DNA of 64,000 nt from Polynucleobacter rarus (GCF_003072505.1 NZ_NTGB01000001.1:2219955-2283954), one strand, 5' to 3'; counted from the first letter of the stretch, positions 1 to 8,798 are shown. Program-made: numbers and translations. The notes: generated by a model from the letters alone, not told the origin.

Positions 1-2
1 TT

Positions 3-692
3 GCCATTGGAGAAGGTGAAGGATCTGGCGCAGCTACCGCTGAATTAACGATTGCTTTGATACTTGCTGCCAAGAGAAATCTAGTATCTGAAGTAAACCG
101 TCTCAAAAGTGGTCAATGGCAAGGTTCTATTGGCGAACAGATTCGGGGTAAAACGGTTGGTATCTTAGGACTTGGGAAAATTGGTACGCAAGTTGCAAAA
201 ATTATGGCAGCCTTTGGGGCGCATATTTTAGTTTGGGGCAGAGAAGGATCCTTGCAGCAAGCTGCTTCACTAGGCTATGAGAGTGCCAAAAGTCGTGAAG
301 ATTTTTTCAGTCGATCAGATATTTTGACTGTACACATCCGCTCAAACGCTCAAACCCGTGGCATGATCAAAGCAACTGATCTAGCGCTAATGAAACCAAC
401 TAGCCTTTTCGTAAATACCAGTAGAGCAGAACTCATCGAACCAGGCGCTTTAGTTGAGGCACTCAAAAATAATCGTCCTGGTTTTGCTGCAATCGACGTT
501 TATGAACAAGAGTTAGAACCTGTTTTAGATGCAAAACATCCATTACTCCATTTACCAAATACTCTATGCACTCCGCATTTAGGTTATGTAGAAAAAGATA
601 ACTACGAGGCGTATTTGGGGACTGCTTTTGAGAATATTCTTAAATACGTGGATGGTCAAACTAATCACTTAAAAGATTTAAGTGGTTTTTAA
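3..692 (+). CDS. D-2-hydroxyacid dehydrogenase, C-terminal part (cut by window edge)
   Basis: The reading frame is open to the left edge of the window, so only the C-terminal two thirds is visible. It holds the Rossmann NAD-binding motif GLGKIG (near base 170) and the family's catalytic trio: Arg in NTSRAEL (near 423), Glu in DVYEQE (near 510) and His in TPHLGY (near 576). The block AELTIALILAAKRN just before the first in-frame TTG is typical of the hinge before the NAD domain, which shows that the TTG at 57 is internal and not a start. The family reduces 2-keto acids or oxidises D-2-hydroxy acids with NAD(P); the substrate cannot be told from this fragment. The gene ends before the convergent short antitoxin gene. 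Confidence 0.88.
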   Translation, partial: AIGEGEGSGAATAELTIALILAAKRNLVSEVNRLKSGQWQGSIGEQIRGKTVGILGLGKIGTQVAKIMAAFGAHILVWGREGSLQQAASLGYESAKSREDFFSRSDILTVHIRSNAQTRGMIKATDLALMKPTSLFVNTSRAELIEPGALVEALKNNRPGFAAIDVYEQELEPVLDAKHPLLHLPNTLCTPHLGYVEKDNYEAYLGTAFENILKYVDGQTNHLKDLSGF

Positions 693-711
693 ATATCTAA
701 AAGGTTAATAA

Positions 712-915
712 TCAATCTTCTTTATTAATTAAACGACTTAATGATGCAGGGCTATCGCTCACTATCATCGAGGTCTTTGTAATTTTTTGATTATTCATGG
801 CCTTTTGAATTTGCCAAGCATTCACTTTTTTCATTGCCACCGCAGTGACTTCTTTAAATAAACCTTGTTCATACAGCCATTCATCAAAAGCTGACCCAAT
901 ATGTTTTGATTTCAT
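712..915 (-). CDS. Short orphan HTH antitoxin-like protein, probably degenerate
   Basis: A 67-residue protein beginning MKSKHIGSAFDEWL. It resembles the small HTH (Xre/Fis-annotated) antitoxins that usually read roughly FDDFLKEEGI..VTAVAIKRVIAWQIEQAMKE..LTKTEMA..M.TSRA.LDRLLD and accompany HigB/RelE-type toxins. Here the first 45 residues match that pattern well, but the recognition-helix region (KTSMIVSDSPASLSRL) is eroded, and the protein stops right after it, shorter than the roughly 90-100 residues I expect for the family. No toxin gene lies next to it on either strand: the ammonium transporter is upstream and the dehydrogenase downstream. It is most simply a solitary remnant; expression is unproven. 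Confidence 0.5.
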   Translation of the reverse strand: MKSKHIGSAFDEWLYEQGLFKEVTAVAMKKVNAWQIQKAMNNQKITKTSMIVSDSPASLSRLINKED

Positions 916-955
916 TTAACCCATAACACTTTCCAAAATTTCATCAAGTTATAAA

Positions 956-970
956 GCACTATTTTAGTGC
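956..970. promoter_or_regulatory. NtrC-like palindromic operator upstream of amt
   Basis: The 15-base sequence GCACTATTTTAGTGC is a GCACT / AGTGC inverted repeat with a 5-base spacer, followed by A. It fits the known NtrC consensus (TGCAC-Y-N5-R-GTGCA) in both half-sites. It lies about 30 bases upstream of a TATAAT box and 65 bases before the ammonium transporter start, a classical nitrogen-regulated gene. Binding by NtrC is inference. Confidence 0.6.
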
Positions 971-1000
971 ATAACGCACCGATTTAAGTTTTTAATTCCC

Positions 1001-1006
1001 TATAAT
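1001..1006 (+). promoter_or_regulatory. Sigma-70 type -10 element of amt
   Basis: A perfect TATAAT hexamer. The -35 region at the expected distance is poor, which suits an activator-dependent promoter with the NtrC-like site just upstream. A start near 1013 would place the first ATG (1005) upstream of the transcript and supports translation from 1035. Confidence 0.5.
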
Positions 1007-1034
1007 GATGCAATTAGATCAAAGGGATGAGTAC

Positions 1035-2237
1035 ATGGAAAACTTAAAAACAGGCAGTGATACTTTATTCATATTACTAGGTGCCATCATGGTGCTTGCT
1101 ATGCATGCAGGCTTTGCATTTCTAGAATTGGGAACTGTTCGTAAAAAGAATCAAGTCAATGCATTGATGAAAATCTTGGTTGATTTTTCAATATCAACCA
1201 TCGCTTATTTCTTCATTGGATATAGCATTGCTTATGGTGTAGATTTTTTCTCAAGCACAGAAATTTTAGCGCAGAAAAATGGTTTCGAACTCGTGAAGTT
1301 TTTCTTTTTGCTGACTTTTGCAGCAGCGATTCCAGCCATTATTTCAGGTGGTATTGCGGAGAGAGCTAAATTTAATCCTCAGTTAATCGCAACCTTTATT
1401 TTGGTGGGATTTTTATATCCTTTCTTTGAAGGTATTGCCTGGAATCAACATTACGGCATTCAAGCGTGGATCAAAGAATTTACTGGCGAAGAGTTTCATG
1501 ACTTTGCAGGCTCGGTAGTTGTGCACGCTGTTGGTGGCTGGATTGCTTTACCAGCAATCATTCTTCTCGGCGCGCGTCGTGGTCGTTATAACAAAGATGG
1601 ACAAGTATCAGCGCATCCACCTTCAAGCATTCCCTTCCTTGCATTAGGCGCATGGACTTTAGCAGTTGGTTGGTTTGGTTTTAATGTGATGAGCGCACAA
1701 ACGATTGATAAAGTAAGCGGCCTAGTAGCCATGAATTCACTCATGGCCATGGTAGGCGGAACTTTAGCTGCTTGGGTAGTAGGTAAAAATGATCCTGGCT
1801 TTACTTATAACGGTCCTTTAGCTGGTTTAGTAGCGGTGTGTGCTGGATCTGATTTAATGCATCCACTCGGCGCTTTATTTGTTGGACTATTTGCAGGTGG
1901 CCTATTTGTTTACATGTTCACCTTAGTACAAAATCGCTGGAAGATTGATGATGTTCTTGGTGTATGGCCCTTGCATGGTCTATGTGGCCTTTGGGGTGGT
2001 TTGGCTGCAGGAATATTTGGGACCACTGCACTCGGTGGAATGGGTGGTGTGACCTTTACTGGACAACTAATTGGTAGCTTACTAGGCGTAGTCATTGCAC
2101 TCACTGGTGGAGTGATTGTCTATGGTGCACTAAAAGTATTCCTCGGTATTCGTCTGTCACAAGAAGAAGAGTTTGAAGGCGCTGACTTAAGCGTACACCG
2201 GATTGCATCAACACCGGATCGTGAATCAAACTGGTAA
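1035..2237 (+). CDS. amt: Ammonium transporter (Amt family)
   Basis: A 400-residue polytopic inner-membrane protein of the Amt/MEP/Rh family, which moves ammonium or ammonia into the cell. The hydrophobic segments match the usual 11-helix fold, and both pore histidines are visible: His164 in FAGSVVVHAVGG and His314 in WPLHGLCG. The start at 1035 is preferred over the ATG at 1005 because AAAGGGATGAG is a good ribosome binding site just ahead of it and the -10 box overlaps the earlier ATG. The reading MENLKTGSDTLF begins directly with the first helix, without the cleaved signal seen in E. coli AmtB. No GlnK (PII) gene is adjacent. It is probably nitrogen regulated through the upstream palindrome. 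Confidence 0.93.
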   Translation: MENLKTGSDTLFILLGAIMVLAMHAGFAFLELGTVRKKNQVNALMKILVDFSISTIAYFFIGYSIAYGVDFFSSTEILAQKNGFELVKFFFLLTFAAAIPAIISGGIAERAKFNPQLIATFILVGFLYPFFEGIAWNQHYGIQAWIKEFTGEEFHDFAGSVVVHAVGGWIALPAIILLGARRGRYNKDGQVSAHPPSSIPFLALGAWTLAVGWFGFNVMSAQTIDKVSGLVAMNSLMAMVGGTLAAWVVGKNDPGFTYNGPLAGLVAVCAGSDLMHPLGALFVGLFAGGLFVYMFTLVQNRWKIDDVLGVWPLHGLCGLWGGLAAGIFGTTALGGMGGVTFTGQLIGSLLGVVIALTGGVIVYGALKVFLGIRLSQEEEFEGADLSVHRIASTPDRESNW

Positions 2238-2249
2238 GTTTTTTGAGGT

Positions 2250-2293
2250 ATCTAGCGTAAATATTTAATTATTTGCGCTAGATTATCTTTTTT
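2250..2293 (+). terminator. Rho-independent terminator of amt
   Basis: A 13-base-pair stem (2250-2262 with 2271-2283, one G-T pair) closes an 8-base loop and is followed by a T-rich run at 2287-2293. It begins 12 bases after the amt stop codon. Confidence 0.8.
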
Positions 2294-2407
2294 AAGCTTT
2301 GCATTACCTAGCCTCATTATCACCAATTAATCCATTGCTAAAAGAATAATAGAAATTTTTAGCAATCGAAAAACAAGATCATCGAATCTCTATTACTTCT
2401 TTAGAGT

Positions 2408-3334
2408 TTAAATGGTAAAGTTGCTAAATCGTTGTTCAAGTTCACTCTTCTGAAGTTTGAACTTCGAAGCGTTTCTTAACTTCAAACTATTCAAATTCCT
2501 CAACTTCCATTTGATAGCAGGCATTTCTTGTAGATGATTGAATGGCATAAGTGACCAATCAGGATTCCCTGTAACTAATGATAGTAAAAAACTTTTATGG
2601 CTGGTCGTCAATGCCTGAGGGAGTTCACCCATAAGTTTATTCTGAGTATTTTTCAACGCTTCTAAGCTAATTGGTTCTGAGGTCATCCCAACGAATTCAT
2701 TTTTAAAAGTCTCTTCCATGGGTTGAATGTTCGAAAACAAAACCTCATGAACTGGTCTGTTATGGCCAGCCAAATAGGCAACAAAACAATCTAAAATTTC
2801 TAAAGTTAATCCGTGACTCTCATACATTTTTAGCACATCGAATAAATCACGCGGATGCTGTCTGTCCATCGCTGCAACCAATTTACTTCCATACAATTCA
2901 GATGGAGAAAGAATTGGTAGTTGGATATTTCTTGAAAATAATTCTTGAGTTTTTGTCGATAGGCCAAGAGTTTGTATTGGAAGTACCGTTCCTCGAAAAA
3001 CAAAATTAACCTCTATTTTGACTTCTGCCACTGGGCTAGATATGATAATTTTTACTTCATCGCCACTATTTATTTTTCTAATCTTTGCTAAATAACCCAT
3101 TCCTATGATAGTTGACTCAATGCGCTTGAGTTCTTGGGAAATTTCATCAAGTGCAGTTTCTCGATCTGTCTTGTGATCAAGAAATACAACATCTATATCA
3201 ACTGACAACCTCGGTAGATCCTGGACGAACAGATTCAGCGCTGTTCCACCTTTCATCGCAAATCTAGAAGTTTGGAATACTGTGGGCGCAATATCCAATA
3301 ACAAGTTAACAGTTTGTACGTAAGTTGCGTTCAT
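2408..3334 (-). CDS. abiEii: AbiEii-type nucleotidyltransferase toxin (type IV TA)
   Basis: A 308-residue protein of the AbiEii / DUF1814 nucleotidyltransferase family, the toxin of AbiE abortive-infection systems. Visible motifs in order: KGGTALNLF (28-36), the metal-binding acidic motif LSVDIDVVF (43-51), and ELYGSKLVAAMDRQHPRDLFDV (about 146-167), the last two holding the Lys and Asp residues needed for activity in studied members. All key residues are present, so the gene looks functional. Its start overlaps the end of abiEi by 4 bases (ATGA), the usual coupled arrangement. The family blocks growth of phage-infected cells through nucleotide transfer to RNA (shown for some members); the target here is unknown. 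Confidence 0.9.
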   Translation of the reverse strand: MNATYVQTVNLLLDIAPTVFQTSRFAMKGGTALNLFVQDLPRLSVDIDVVFLDHKTDRETALDEISQELKRIESTIIGMGYLAKIRKINSGDEVKIIISSPVAEVKIEVNFVFRGTVLPIQTLGLSTKTQELFSRNIQLPILSPSELYGSKLVAAMDRQHPRDLFDVLKMYESHGLTLEILDCFVAYLAGHNRPVHEVLFSNIQPMEETFKNEFVGMTSEPISLEALKNTQNKLMGELPQALTTSHKSFLLSLVTGNPDWSLMPFNHLQEMPAIKWKLRNLNSLKLRNASKFKLQKSELEQRFSNFTI

Positions 3335-4071
3335 TTTTTTAAACGAATAATTTTTTTATCACGGGTAACAGCAATCCAACGACTTGAACTACCGAGTCGA
3401 TCATTGTGTATTTTTGCAATTTCTAACCAAGGTAACTCAAGGTCTTCTGCGACAATTTTTGCCAATCTAACAACTTTAACTCTCGTTGAATGGGCTAATA
3501 AGGTTTCTAAAATTTCGGGACGTAATTGATGAACACTTTCTGCTAAATTCATTGTCTCTTCCAGCGATTGAAGTTTACCTGTATCGCTGAAAAGTTCCAA
3601 AATTGCCCTTTCAGGAACAGACACCATGACTTTTTGATTTCCTCCCGGCAAAGGTGCAAGACCAAATCCCTTGGGTAATTTGTTGTCAAAGATATTTGTG
3701 GACTGATAGGTAACATTAAAGTGCTCCGTAAACCACTTCGGTAGTTGCCCGGCTTTATTTCCCCAAAGATTTATCCTCTCTTGAAACGCTAGATTGTGAC
3801 GAGTTCCACGCCAAGCTAACGCTGTTTTTCCACCGACATGTAATTCTGGAACGTCAAGCGCAAGAAGCGTTAAAGCTTTATTCATATCTAGTTTTGCATT
3901 TGGTACCTGATAGACGCCTCTACCCAGTCTTTTAAGCCAGCCTGCATGAGCTAGTCGAGTTGCTGCGGACGGATGTAGTCCCATAGCCTGCAAGTCACTT
4001 GCGCTATAGGGCGTATCCCAGTCAAGTTTACTCAATAGGGATTTGATTGAAATATTTTCTGAAAATCGCAT
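3331..4071 (-). CDS. abiEi: AbiEi-type antitoxin and autorepressor (type IV TA)
   Basis: A 246-residue AbiEi antitoxin. The N-terminal part (about 10-60) reads as a winged helix, with TPYSASDLQAMGLHPSAATRLAHAGWLKRLGRGVYQ; the rest is the C-terminal antitoxin domain with the typical block MVSVPERAILELFSD (about 148-162). In the family the antitoxin does not bind the toxin protein; it counters it in type IV fashion and represses its own operon by binding inverted repeats. That fits the repeat array just upstream and over the first codons (4043-4185). It is translated first and overlaps abiEii by ATGA. Start: ATG at 4071. Confidence 0.88.
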   Translation of the reverse strand: MRFSENISIKSLLSKLDWDTPYSASDLQAMGLHPSAATRLAHAGWLKRLGRGVYQVPNAKLDMNKALTLLALDVPELHVGGKTALAWRGTRHNLAFQERINLWGNKAGQLPKWFTEHFNVTYQSTNIFDNKLPKGFGLAPLPGGNQKVMVSVPERAILELFSDTGKLQSLEETMNLAESVHQLRPEILETLLAHSTRVKVVRLAKIVAEDLELPWLEIAKIHNDRLGSSSRWIAVTRDKKIIRLKK

Positions 4072-4185
4072 TTGAAGATAACTATCGCAAATATTTCAAA
4101 CAAATGCAACCCTAAAAAAAGAAATTGTTTGAAATATTTCCTTAAAACCTACTTTAAAGCTTATTTCTTGAATTATTTCAAACAA
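4043..4185. promoter_or_regulatory. Four-site operator array of abiE
   Basis: Four copies of one 15-base site (AAATATTTCAAACAA) alternate in orientation: 4043-4057 (inverted, 14/15), 4089-4103 (direct, exact), 4125-4139 (inverted, exact) and 4171-4185 (direct, 13/15). Start-to-start spacings are 46, 36 and 46 bases, so the array is an 82-base inverted pair repeated twice. The first copy lies inside codons 5-10 of abiEi. AbiEi proteins are known to bind inverted repeats in their own promoters, so these are very likely the antitoxin's operator sites. Confidence 0.75.
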
Positions 4186-4215
4186 GTAATTGTGTTGTAA
4201 GTTACAAGATTTCTA

Positions 4216-4235
4216 AGGCCTCTGAAAAGAGGCCT
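4216..4235 (-). terminator. Hairpin after tcuB, possible terminator
   Basis: AGGCCTCT (4216-4223) pairs perfectly with AGAGGCCT (4228-4235) around a GAAA loop. It lies 55 bases beyond the tcuB stop. No strong T-run follows on the minus strand, so termination is uncertain. Confidence 0.4.
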
Positions 4236-4290
4236 AGAGCTTACATACAATCATGTTATTCAGACATAGATTCAAGCAATTGTTTTTTCA

Positions 4291-5475
4291 TTACTCTGAG
4301 CCAACACTCATTTTCTTACCCAAACGTACTTCAACTGCATTCTTAAGTAAAGATGCTGAGCGATAAATACCGTGGGCAAATTTACCGTAAGGCATCATCA
4401 AGAAAAAGCCCATGACAAAGCCCAAATGCAAGGCTAACAAAATCCCCATATATTGCGTTTCGCGCAGAGCTAATAAACCAAGACCTGTAACACTGATCAT
4501 CAAGAGTAACGCGATAAATCCGCGGTCCATGGGCTTTTGCGCAGCATCACCGTGAAGTGGATGGCGTTTAAGATTGAGATAAAGAAGTCCAACAGGACCG
4601 ACGATTAAACCAATACCGCCAAGCGTCCCAAGGATCACCGGCAAACTTGTGTAAGAATACGGCGCTTCCCAACCTAATAAATAATGAAATAAAGTGGCAA
4701 CACTGGTCGCAGCAAAACACAACATAAAACCATAGAAAGTGGCATGGTGCAAATGTCTACGCGCTAGTGAGAAAGCATCATCGGACTCGTTACAACCCGC
4801 TTGATGACCACCACCTAAATTCTTCAGCGTCAAAGTATCACGCAGTGCATCTACCGTTGCTTTTGGTGGGATTGGATCGGTGGAGATTTCTCCCCAAAAG
4901 TTCTTCACTCCCATCCCCAAACAAAATACCATCGCAACAAAAACAACACCAAAGGTCAGTGCTAAGGTATTGTGCGGGAAGATTGCATAAAAGTTACCGT
5001 CAGGTGAGCTAGTCCACAAACTTTGATTGACTTGCATGAGTGCAATTAAAAAAATCCCAATCGCAATTGATATAATTAAAGACAAAGATAATCCAGCCTT
5101 TTTGTACAGGACTCCGAGGGGTCTTGGCCAAGCAAATTCGGTATAGGTTTCTAAGCGAACCTTCGCCATGGCTTGCGGAATATTGACCCCAAATTCATTT
5201 GGGGGAGCATATTGACAGGCGTGTAAACAAGCACCGCAGTTATGGCACAAATTGGCCATAAAGTGAATGTCTTTTACATCAAAATCAAGCCGTCTCGTCA
5301 TGGACTGAAAGGTTGCACAAAAGCCTTCGCAATATCTACAGGCATTACATATCTGTAATACACGATGCACTTCTGCTACGTTTTCACTACCCTGTGCAAG
5401 TCTTGAAGCTTCTGCGATCAATCCGCCTAAGTTCGGACTGGTTGACGTTGGGTTACTCTGCACTTGCATATTCAT
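4291..5475 (-). CDS. tcuB: Tricarballylate utilisation iron-sulfur membrane protein TcuB
   Basis: A 394-residue protein of the TcuB/CitB family. It re-oxidises the flavin of TcuA and passes electrons to the quinone pool. The N-terminal half has two [4Fe-4S] ligand sets, Cys43/46/49/53 in [11 protein letters not shown] and Cys77/80/83/87 in [11 protein letters not shown]. The C-terminal half has about six membrane helices (from roughly residue 125), which place it in the inner membrane. The 5' end overlaps the 3' end of tcuA by 23 bases, so the two are co-translated. The second ATG, two codons in, is an alternative start. The order tcuA-tcuB matches the known operon; no tcuC-type permease is adjacent. 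Confidence 0.9.
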   Translation of the reverse strand: MNMQVQSNPTSTSPNLGGLIAEASRLAQGSENVAEVHRVLQICNACRYCEGFCATFQSMTRRLDFDVKDIHFMANLCHNCGACLHACQYAPPNEFGVNIPQAMAKVRLETYTEFAWPRPLGVLYKKAGLSLSLIISIAIGIFLIALMQVNQSLWTSSPDGNFYAIFPHNTLALTFGVVFVAMVFCLGMGVKNFWGEISTDPIPPKATVDALRDTLTLKNLGGGHQAGCNESDDAFSLARRHLHHATFYGFMLCFAATSVATLFHYLLGWEAPYSYTSLPVILGTLGGIGLIVGPVGLLYLNLKRHPLHGDAAQKPMDRGFIALLLMISVTGLGLLALRETQYMGILLALHLGFVMGFFLMMPYGKFAHGIYRSASLLKNAVEVRLGKKMSVGSE

Positions 5476-6874
5476 CCTCTTTATTAATTGCTAGGTTTAA
5501 TGCACGCGCCGCACTTTGACCTGCCATCCTACCAAAAATTGTTCCGATCGACATACCAATACCAGCGGTATACCCTTTACCGAGTACATTACCTGCCACG
5601 ATTTCTCCAGCCGCAAATAAATTCGAGCTAGGTTTACCATCGAAGAATACCGCGACCGTTTCATCCGTCTTTAAACCTAGATAAGTAAAAGTAATACCTG
5701 GGCGAAGCGGATAGGCGTAGAAAGGTCCTTGATCAATTGGCAATGCCCAGTGCGTCTTTTCAGGATTAGCACCTTCAGTATGGCAATCATCCAAGACATT
5801 ATGATCAAAAGTGCCTACTTTACAAGCCTTGTTATATTCATCAATCGTGGCTCTCAAGACGACTGGATCTAAATTTATTTGCGCGGCAATTTCTTCAATT
5901 GAATTACCCTTGATTGCTGGAAAGACCGGCGGCATAAAACGACCAATGGCTTTCGAATCAATAATAGAATAGGCAATTTGGCCTTGTTGAAGAGCAACTA
6001 AACGTCCCCAAATAGCATAACGCTTCGGCCAAAAATCTTCACCCTCATCATAAAAACGTTTAGCGAATTGATTGACTACCACGCCCAAAGAGACACAATC
6101 TAAACGGGTACAAATACCGCCATCATACAAAGGTGAGCGTGCATCAATCGCTACGCAGTGTCCCTGTGTTGGATCACCAATCGAATCAGCACCAGCATCA
6201 AGCAAGAACTTGAGAATATCGCCGCGATTAAATTTCGTGCCACGGATTAAGAAATTATCGGCCGGCCACTCGCCATTTGGGTTTTGGCCCCAGGCTTCAC
6301 GCAACCATTCACGATTTGACTCAAAACCACCACAGGCGAGAACACAGACCTTCGCTTCAATGCGCTCGCCACTTTCTAAAATAACTGCTTTAAACTCTGT
6401 GCCATCTAAATCAATCGACTTCACAGGGGATTGATAACGAATCTGAATACCTAACTTTTCTGCGCTACGATAAAAAGCGTTTACGAGGGCTTTGCCACCA
6501 CCCAAAAAGAAGGCATTGGTTCTCGCTACATGCAAAGTACCTGATAAAGAAGCCTGAAAATGTACACCATGCTTTTTCATCCAAGGTCGCACAGTAGCGG
6601 TCCCTCTAATGATGATGCGTGCCAACTTTTCATTGGTCAAGCCACCCGTTACTTTTAATAAATCTTGCCAGTATTCTTCTTCAGGATAAGCTTCAACTAG
6701 AACGTCTTGCGGGGCATCATGCATACAACGTAAATTACGAGTGTGCACCGAATTACCACCGCGCCACTCCGGCGGTGCTGATTCTAAGAGCATTACCGAG
6801 GCGCCCGCTTCTCTTGCGGTAATTGCAGCACAAAGTGCTGCATTACCACCACCCACCACTAGAACATCAACCAT
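5453..6874 (-). CDS. tcuA: FAD-dependent tricarballylate dehydrogenase TcuA
   Basis: A 473-residue flavoprotein of the fumarate reductase/succinate dehydrogenase flavoprotein superfamily, recognised as TcuA from its pairing with tcuB. It oxidises tricarballylate to cis-aconitate. The N-terminus has the dinucleotide motif [14 protein letters not shown] (4-17) with the ribose-binding Glu at 31, then [11 protein letters not shown], and the C-terminus ends with the FAD-binding block [27 protein letters not shown]. Start: ATG at 6874. A 16-base palindrome lies 26 bases upstream. Related dehydrogenases of this superfamily act on other carboxylates, so the exact substrate is inference from the pair. 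Confidence 0.88.
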   Translation of the reverse strand: MVDVLVVGGGNAALCAAITAREAGASVMLLESAPPEWRGGNSVHTRNLRCMHDAPQDVLVEAYPEEEYWQDLLKVTGGLTNEKLARIIIRGTATVRPWMKKHGVHFQASLSGTLHVARTNAFFLGGGKALVNAFYRSAEKLGIQIRYQSPVKSIDLDGTEFKAVILESGERIEAKVCVLACGGFESNREWLREAWGQNPNGEWPADNFLIRGTKFNRGDILKFLLDAGADSIGDPTQGHCVAIDARSPLYDGGICTRLDCVSLGVVVNQFAKRFYDEGEDFWPKRYAIWGRLVALQQGQIAYSIIDSKAIGRFMPPVFPAIKGNSIEEIAAQINLDPVVLRATIDEYNKACKVGTFDHNVLDDCHTEGANPEKTHWALPIDQGPFYAYPLRPGITFTYLGLKTDETVAVFFDGKPSSNLFAAGEIVAGNVLGKGYTAGIGMSIGTIFGRMAGQSAARALNLAINKEDEYASAE

Positions 6875-6900
6875 AATTCTTCCGTGTTGTATTTACTTTA

Positions 6901-6916
6901 TTAATCAATTGATTAA
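6901..6916. promoter_or_regulatory. 16-base palindrome upstream of tcuA
   Basis: TTAATCAATTGATTAA is a perfect inverted repeat between the tcuA start and the end of the cupin gene. Its position suits an operator for the tcu operon. No regulator gene lies adjacent, so the binding protein is unknown. Confidence 0.4.
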
Positions 6917-6979
6917 TTTTAACATTTAACGGATAAACGATTTTTTAGCGATTTATTTTTTGAGAGTGGCTATTTTGAG

Positions 6980-7519
6980 TTATTTGGTATCGTGCGGATG
7001 ATCATGGTCGTGATCATGGGAATGAGGGTGATCATGGGGGTGTTGATGGGTGGGATCCACCCAATAAACATTCTCTGGAACTTCGACAGGAGGGATATCT
7101 AAATTCACCACCACTGCATCATTATCACTTCTAACTAGCACGCACTCTAAACTCTCATCTGTGCTGGCATTGATTTCTTGGTGAGGCACATAAGGCGGTA
7201 CGTAAATAAAATCCCCAGCACTTGCTTCTGCGGTGAACTGTAACTGATCGCCCCAGCGCATTCTGGCTTTTCCCTTCACAATATAGATGACACTTTCCAA
7301 CGCACCGTGATGATGGGCGCCAGTTTTGGCATTCGGATGAATCGTGACAGTGCCGGCCCATAATTTTTGTGCGCCAACGCGGGCTAAGTTAATCGCAGCA
7401 GCACGATTCATACCTGGGGTTTGAGCAGTATTGGTATCAAGTTGATTACCAGGTACCACGCGCACACCGTCATGTTTCCAATCGGTTTCAGCAGGAGTTT
7501 CGTTATTTATTGTCGTCAT
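6980..7519 (-). CDS. Cupin-domain protein with a histidine-rich C-terminal tail
   Basis: A 179-residue single-domain cupin. Motif 1 is GAHHHGALE...VKG (His69-71, Glu75) and motif 2 is GDFIYVPPYVPHQEIN (His113), so all usual metal ligands are present. After the barrel (to about 155) comes a tail in which every second residue from 158 to 176 is His, spaced by Asp, Pro, Ser or Gln (ten His). Such tails bind Ni, Zn, Co or Cu in metallochaperones; here it could feed metal to the cupin site. It lies upstream of tcuA on the same strand with a 105-base gap, so it may be part of the same transcript, but no enzymatic role can be assigned. Confidence 0.75.
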   Translation of the reverse strand: MTTINNETPAETDWKHDGVRVVPGNQLDTNTAQTPGMNRAAAINLARVGAQKLWAGTVTIHPNAKTGAHHHGALESVIYIVKGKARMRWGDQLQFTAEASAGDFIYVPPYVPHQEINASTDESLECVLVRSDNDAVVVNLDIPPVEVPENVYWVDPTHQHPHDHPHSHDHDHDHPHDTK

Positions 7520-7601
7520 GTTGGAAAAGCCTTCAATCGATAGTCATTATGTAAATAGAATATCATCAAACTAATTTCATTTCTAATCGTTGTAAGAATT
7601 T

Positions 7602-8798
7602 ATGCTTTATATCCATCTACTTACTATAGCTCTCCTCTCAATAGCTGTTGGAACTTTATTCTTCTGGGATAAGTTGCTTACTACAACAACTACCAAACCG
7701 GATCTACATCAATCCACTTTATCGAAGAATCATTTGCAATCCTTGGATGGTTTACGAGGATTATTAGCCAGCTTTGTATTTTTGCATCACGCAATGATTT
7801 GGTACTTTTACATTCAAAACGGTGTTTGGCAAAGTCCTCCGACTTATCTCTTTTATTACTTTGGGACTGGATCGGTTTTGTTTTTTTTCATGATTACCGC
7901 CTTCTTATTTTTTTCTAAAATTACCAGCAATGCCAACTCTAAAGATTTTGATTGGCTACGTTTGTATGTGTCACGTTTTTTAAGAATCGCCCCCCTCTAT
8001 CTTTTTGCTGTTTTCATGATGTTTGGTTTTGTCGCTTATGAGACCAACTTCACCTTAATAGACGAAATTTCTGAACTTCGAGAAAACGCTATTCATTGGC
8101 TATTTTTTGGTTTACTAAGCTTACAAGAGTTAAATGGCGTCGATGCGATGAGGATTTTTGCAGGAGTCGTTTGGACTTTACCTTATGAATGGTGCTTTTA
8201 CTTTTTATTACCTATTTGGGGTCTACTTTATCGTATCAAAGTACCTAAGGTGTTTTATTTAATAATAATTCTTGGCATCATTTTGGCAGGTAAAAATCGT
8301 ATTTATTTACCATTTTTTTTAGGCATGCTCAGCGTTTATTTATATCAATTGAGATTCGTTCAATCTTTCGCTAATCACCCCATTGCTAGTCTTGTCATCA
8401 TTACGAGTTGTTCATTACCAATCTTATTATCCCTAAATCCCTTAGATTGGGAAGCGCAACTATGTTTATTCACCGCTTTTACCTTAATCGTTGCTGGTAA
8501 TGACTTATTCGGCTTATTATCTGCTCGCCCAATGCGGCGTTTAGGAGATATTTCATTCAGTATTTATCTCTTACACCCATTGGTTCTCTATTGCACCATG
8601 AAATTTATCATTGGTATGGATCGCGCACAACAACTCAGTCCCTCCGAATACATTGGCGTTATTTTCATTATTACTCCGATCTTAATCACTATATGTTGTT
8701 TTACTTTTAGATGGATTGAAAGTCCAGCGATAGCTAGTGTGAATCTTTGGACTCAAAAAATTAGGGGATTTAAACAGTTAATCTTCAAAAAGCAGTAA
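7602..8798 (+). CDS. Membrane acyltransferase, acyltransferase 3 family
   Basis: A 398-residue integral membrane protein with about ten helices. After a first helix (1-20) it has LDGLRGLLASFVFLHHAMI (about 49-67), the N-terminal signature of the acyltransferase 3 (OafA/NodX) family with its conserved His, and later PLYLFAVF and SISIYLLHPLVLY-like blocks. Members O-acylate sugars of surface polysaccharides, lipids or antibiotics from the cytoplasmic side. The gene is divergent from the cupin gene and 76 bases ahead of the Bug receptor, without an obvious partner. The acceptor cannot be named. Confidence 0.82.
   Translation: MLYIHLLTIALLSIAVGTLFFWDKLLTTTTTKPDLHQSTLSKNHLQSLDGLRGLLASFVFLHHAMIWYFYIQNGVWQSPPTYLFYYFGTGSVLFFFMITAFLFFSKITSNANSKDFDWLRLYVSRFLRIAPLYLFAVFMMFGFVAYETNFTLIDEISELRENAIHWLFFGLLSLQELNGVDAMRIFAGVVWTLPYEWCFYFLLPIWGLLYRIKVPKVFYLIIILGIILAGKNRIYLPFFLGMLSVYLYQLRFVQSFANHPIASLVIITSCSLPILLSLNPLDWEAQLCLFTAFTLIVAGNDLFGLLSARPMRRLGDISFSIYLLHPLVLYCTMKFIIGMDRAQQLSPSEYIGVIFIITPILITICCFTFRWIESPAIASVNLWTQKIRGFKQLIFKKQ

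Noticed and set aside
970..1035. Sigma-54 promoter for amt
   Set aside because: No GG-N10-GC pattern at the expected position; a sigma-70 type TATAAT is present instead.
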